Positions 61,511-64,000 of a DNA stretch of 64,000 nucleotides are shown in pieces; position 1 is the stretch's first letter, and the number at the start of each line of letters is the position of its first letter. This DNA is from Roseateles sp. DAIF2 (GTDB lineage Bacteria > Pseudomonadota > Gammaproteobacteria > Burkholderiales > Burkholderiaceae_C), in the NCBI RefSeq assembly GCF_015624425.1, contig NZ_CP049919.1:434001-498000 (forward strand), read 5' to 3'. The position numbers and the translations under genes were made by a program. A model generated the notes under the pieces. That model had not been told where the DNA came from and made no database searches. It was given only the letters and a program-made list of their open reading frames with translations.

Positions 61511-61846
61511 ATGAGCTCACAACAAGCTCTGGCGTGGTCGCTCATCGCGGCCAGCGTGGCGGCGGAAGTCGCGGGCACCATGGCCCTGCGCTATGCGGAC
61601 GGTTTCACCAGGCTCATGCCCTCCGTCGCCGTCTGCGCGCTGTACGGGGTGGCGATCTGGCTGATGTCGATCGCCGTCAGGCAGCTTGAGGTCGGTCCGA
61701 CCTATGCCGTCTGGGCGGGCAGTGGAACGGCGCTGACGGCGCTGCTGGGTATCGTCTGGTTCGACGAATCGGCCCACGCGGCGCGGCTGCTGGGCTTGGC
61801 CCTGATCGTGCTGGGCGTCGTGATCATCAACCTCGGCGCGCGCTAG
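61511..61846 (+). CDS. Small multidrug resistance (SMR) efflux protein, EmrE-like
   Basis: 111 residues, four transmembrane helices, working as an antiparallel dimer that exports cationic compounds by proton antiport. The essential membrane Glu is in V-A-A-E-V-A-G-T (Glu19), followed by the family segment Y-A-D-G-F-T-R-L-M-P-S and the helix-3 motif Y-A-V-W-A-G-S-G. Closest to EmrE/QacE among SMR groups by these motifs. The 230-nt upstream region carries a GTACCG/CGGTAC inverted repeat (about 61444-61478) but no recognisable guanidine riboswitch. Confidence 0.93.
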   Translation: MSSQQALAWSLIAASVAAEVAGTMALRYADGFTRLMPSVAVCALYGVAIWLMSIAVRQLEVGPTYAVWAGSGTALTALLGIVWFDESAHAARLLGLALIVLGVVIINLGAR

Positions 61847-61861
61847 CCAGCACGCCCCGCC

Positions 61862-63355
61862 TCAGCTCGCGCACGCCTGCCTGACCGCCCGCTCCCAGTT
61901 CGCCATCAGCTCGGCCGCGCGTTCGCGCGGCATGGTCGGCAGGAAGCGGCGTTCGGCGCGCCAGTTGTCGCCCAACTCGTCCAGGCTGCGGTAGACGCCG
62001 GCGCTCAGACCGGCCAGGTAGGCGGCGCCCAGCGCGGTGGTCTCGATCACCTTGGGGCGCACGACCGGGATGCCCAGCAGATCGGCCTGGAACTGCATCA
62101 GCAGGTTGTTGACGCAGGCGCCGCCGTCGACGCGCAGCTCGCTGACCGGCGCGCCGCCGGCGGCGACCGCGTCGCGGCTCATCGCCTGCAGCAGGGCCGC
62201 GCTCTGGAAGGCGATGCTCTCCAGCGCGGCGCGCGCGATATGGGCGACGGTGGAGCCGCGCGTCAGGCCGACTATTGATCCCCGCGCCTCGGCGTTCCAG
62301 TAGGGCGCGCCCAGGCCGGTGAAGGCCGGCACGAACATCACGCCGCCGGCGTCCGGCACGCTCTCCGCGAGGGCCTGCACCTCGCCCGAGCCCTTGATCG
62401 CCTGCAGCCCGTCGCGCAGCCATTGCACCACCGCGCCGCCGATGAAGACGCTGCCTTCCAGCGCGAACTCGGGCGTGCTGGTCGACTGCGCGGCGCTGGT
62501 CGTGATCAGGCCGTTGGCCGAGGTCTGGAAGCGCGCTCCGGTGTGCATCAGCATGAAGCAGCCGGTGCCATAGGTGTTCTTGGCCATGCCGGCCTTGAAG
62601 CAGGCCTGGCCGAACAGCGCGCTCTGCTGGTCGCCGGCGATGCCGCCGATCGTGATCGCGCCGCCCAGGTGCTCGGGCGCGACCCGGCCGAATTCATGCG
62701 CCGAGGGATGGACCGCCGGCAGGATGGCGGCGGGGATTTCCAGGAGCTCCAGGAGCTCCTGGTCCCAGCGGTTCTCGTGCACATTGAACAGCATCGTGCG
62801 CGCGGCATTGCTGACGTCGGTGACATGCATCTCGCCATTGGTCAGGCGCCAGATCAGCCAGGAGTCGATCGTGCCGAAGGCCAGCTCGCCGCGCTCGGCC
62901 TGCTCGCGCGCCTGCGGCACCTGGTCGAGGATCCACTTCAACTTGGTGCCGGAGAAATAGGCGTCGATCACCAGGCCGGTTTTGCCCTGCACCAGCGGGG
63001 TCAGGCCTTGCTCGCGCAGGGCGGCGCAGATGGGCTCGGCGCGGCGGTCCTGCCAGACGATGGCGTGATAGATCGGCAGGCCGGTCTTGCGGTTCCACAC
63101 CACGGTGGTCTCGCGCTGGTTGGTGATGCCCAGGCCCTTGATGTCGGCCGCCTTCAGGTTCGCCTTGGCCAGCACCTCGCGCGCGACGGCCAGCTGGCTG
63201 TCCCAGATCTCCAGCGCGTCATGCTCGACCCAGCCGGGCTGCGGGTAGATCTGGCGGAACTCGCGCTGCGCCATCGCGACGATGCCGCCCTGCGCGTCGA
63301 ACACGATGGCGCGGGAGCTGGAGGTGCCCTGGTCGAGGGCGAGCAGGTAGGTCAT
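61862..63355 (-). CDS. glpK: Glycerol kinase
   Basis: 497 residues; phosphorylates glycerol to glycerol 3-phosphate with ATP, the entry step of glycerol use. FGGY-kinase features are clear: N-terminal [12 protein letters not shown] phosphate loop, [17 protein letters not shown] at the glycerol site, and the second FGGY signature near [11 protein letters not shown]. Length is typical. Lies downstream of the glpR-like repressor on the same strand, with a hairpin-rich spacer between them; no glpF or glpD in the window. Confidence 0.96.
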   Translation of the reverse strand: MTYLLALDQGTSSSRAIVFDAQGGIVAMAQREFRQIYPQPGWVEHDALEIWDSQLAVAREVLAKANLKAADIKGLGITNQRETTVVWNRKTGLPIYHAIVWQDRRAEPICAALREQGLTPLVQGKTGLVIDAYFSGTKLKWILDQVPQAREQAERGELAFGTIDSWLIWRLTNGEMHVTDVSNAARTMLFNVHENRWDQELLELLEIPAAILPAVHPSAHEFGRVAPEHLGGAITIGGIAGDQQSALFGQACFKAGMAKNTYGTGCFMLMHTGARFQTSANGLITTSAAQSTSTPEFALEGSVFIGGAVVQWLRDGLQAIKGSGEVQALAESVPDAGGVMFVPAFTGLGAPYWNAEARGSIVGLTRGSTVAHIARAALESIAFQSAALLQAMSRDAVAAGGAPVSELRVDGGACVNNLLMQFQADLLGIPVVRPKVIETTALGAAYLAGLSAGVYRSLDELGDNWRAERRFLPTMPRERAAELMANWERAVRQACAS

Positions 63356-63428
63356 TGCTGTCTTGTCTCCGATAGGGTGACTCTGCGCTGGCGCCGATGC
63401 TCTCGCGCTCGCGCGGTTTGATCAAGCG

Positions 63429-63562
63429 AAGCCCGAGGATCCGGCTTTGCCGGTCCTTCGGGCTTGCCCCCGTGAGGGGGCGGAGCTCGGACACAAACAG
63501 TCCCTGCGGACTGTTTGTGCCTGGCGACGGCCAAGGCCTCCGGCCTTGGCGCGCGAAGCGCG
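63429..63562. repeat. Cluster of five hairpins between glpR-like gene and glpK
   Basis: Back-to-back inverted repeats: AAGCCCGAGGA/TCCTTCGGGCTT around CCGGC-TTTG-CCGG (63429-63465); GCCCCC-GTGA-GGGGGC (63466-63481); CACAAACAGTCC-CTGC-GGACTGTTTGTG (63492-63519); GCCAAGGCC-TCC-GGCCTTGGC (63530-63550); GCGC-GAA-GCGC (about 63551-63562). All perfect or nearly so, with no reading frame. Resembles a composite REP-type extragenic element; may also attenuate readthrough from glpR into glpK. Confidence 0.75.
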
Positions 63563-63576
63563 TAGGGGGCGGTCCA

Positions 63577-64000
63577 TCAGTCGGCCACGACCAACTCTAC
63601 GCCGGCGTCGTTCAGCAGGGTGGGGAAGGGCTCGGGCGGGGCTTCGTCGGTGCAGATCAGGTCGATCTGCGGCAGCCGGGCGACCTCGGCCATCGCCGGG
63701 CGGTTGAACTTGCTGTGGTCGGCGGCCAGCCAGACCTCGCGCGAGTGCTCGATGATGGTGCGGGCGACCATCACCTCGCGGTAGTCGAAGTCGCGCAGCG
63801 AGCCGTCGCTCTCGATGCCGGAGATGCCGATCAGGCCGATGTCCACCTTGAACTGGCGGATGAAGTCCACCGCCGCCTCGCCGACCACGCCGCGGTCACG
63901 GTGCCGCACCGTGCCGCCCACCATGACCAACTCGCAGTCGGTGTTGTCGCTCAGGATGCTGGCGACGTTCAGGTTGTTGGTGATCACGCGCAGGCCCTTG
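63577..64000 (-). CDS. glpR: DeoR-family regulator, GlpR-like (C-terminal part, cut by window edge)
   Basis: The visible 140 residues are the sugar-phosphate-sensing domain of a DeoR-type repressor: I-T-N-N-L-N-V-A-S, M-V-G-G-T-V-R-H-R-D-R-G-V-V-G, D-I-G-L-I-G-I-S-G-I and A-D-H-S-K-F. These are close to GlpR, which represses glycerol genes until glycerol 3-phosphate accumulates. The N-terminal helix-turn-helix lies beyond position 64000. The adjacent glpK supports the name. Confidence 0.9.
   Translation of the reverse strand, partial: KGLRVITNNLNVASILSDNTDCELVMVGGTVRHRDRGVVGEAAVDFIRQFKVDIGLIGISGIESDGSLRDFDYREVMVARTIIEHSREVWLAADHSKFNRPAMAEVARLPQIDLICTDEAPPEPFPTLLNDAGVELVVAD

Noticed and set aside
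1..64000. tRNA, rRNA, CRISPR, prophage, integrase or transposase
   Set aside because: Nothing with the required structure, repeat pattern or protein motifs was seen on either strand.

Overview
The window is high-GC DNA, densely packed with short intergenic gaps. Gene content suggests a betaproteobacterium of the Burkholderiales, in the Roseateles/Pelomonas/Mitsuaria neighbourhood: PEP-CTERM surface proteins, a form II CO-dehydrogenase-like cluster, large secreted subtilases, XdhC, and glpK next to glpR. This placement is inference from content. No tRNA, rRNA, CRISPR array, phage or transposase gene was seen.

Layout. (1) 1-4415: two almost identical tandem copies of a c-di-GMP riboswitch plus a secreted subtilase; the second copy is frameshifted. 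(2) 4441-9290: two PEP-CTERM proteins flanking a lytic-transglycosylase-like gene and its partner; the first PEP-CTERM gene has a well-matched sigma-54 promoter and an out-of-frame sorting tail. (3) 9557-17093: a GntR regulator, a peptide-type ABC importer and an amidase in one operon. (4) 17203-25043: a TPR protein, a ClpP paralogue, a LysE exporter, aquaporin Z, a membrane-tethered receiver protein, a small outer-membrane barrel, an amidohydrolase, a cytochrome c and a Nudix hydrolase. (5) 25057-27639 (minus strand): GST, a divergent RelA/SpoT-like protein, and a histidine phosphatase overlapping it by 4 nt. (6) 27799-31404: a DUF6515-like protein (frameshifted), a VOC protein, a serine hydrolase lipoprotein, a GNAT, and XdhC divergent from the next cluster. 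(7) 31633-37924: coxSLM-DEG-like molybdenum hydroxylase operon, form II. (8) 38060-41123: a second subtilase and an acyltransferase. (9) 41126-44742: three enzymes (alpha/beta hydrolase, JmjC-type oxygenase, prolyl-4-hydroxylase-like oxygenase) that share a small helical domain, grouped around a WYL-type regulator. (10) 44794-48372: a GNAT/AAC(6')-like fusion, an isochorismatase-type hydrolase, a DUF1203 protein and NDH-2. (11) 48516-55302: phosphocholine-specific phospholipase C with a PEP-CTERM protein, a RibD/DHFR-like protein, a VOC protein and a pair of M16 peptidases. (12) 55323-64000: a manganese (yybP-ykoY) riboswitch and its UPF0016 exporter, a TonB-dependent receptor, a lipase-like hydrolase, a Rid-family lipoprotein, an SMR pump, glpK and partial glpR.

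The most interesting items are the shared-domain oxygenase/hydrolase cluster (41-45 kb), the RelA/SpoT-like gene coupled to a phosphatase (25-27 kb), the duplicated c-di-GMP-controlled protease (0-4.4 kb), and the switchable hairpins of the manganese riboswitch (55.3-55.5 kb). Caution: three genes (2575-4364, 4441-5270, 27799-28460) each appear to lack exactly one base in a homopolymer run. This pattern fits homopolymer under-calling in the assembly at least as well as real gene decay or phase variation, and it affects how those genes should be read.
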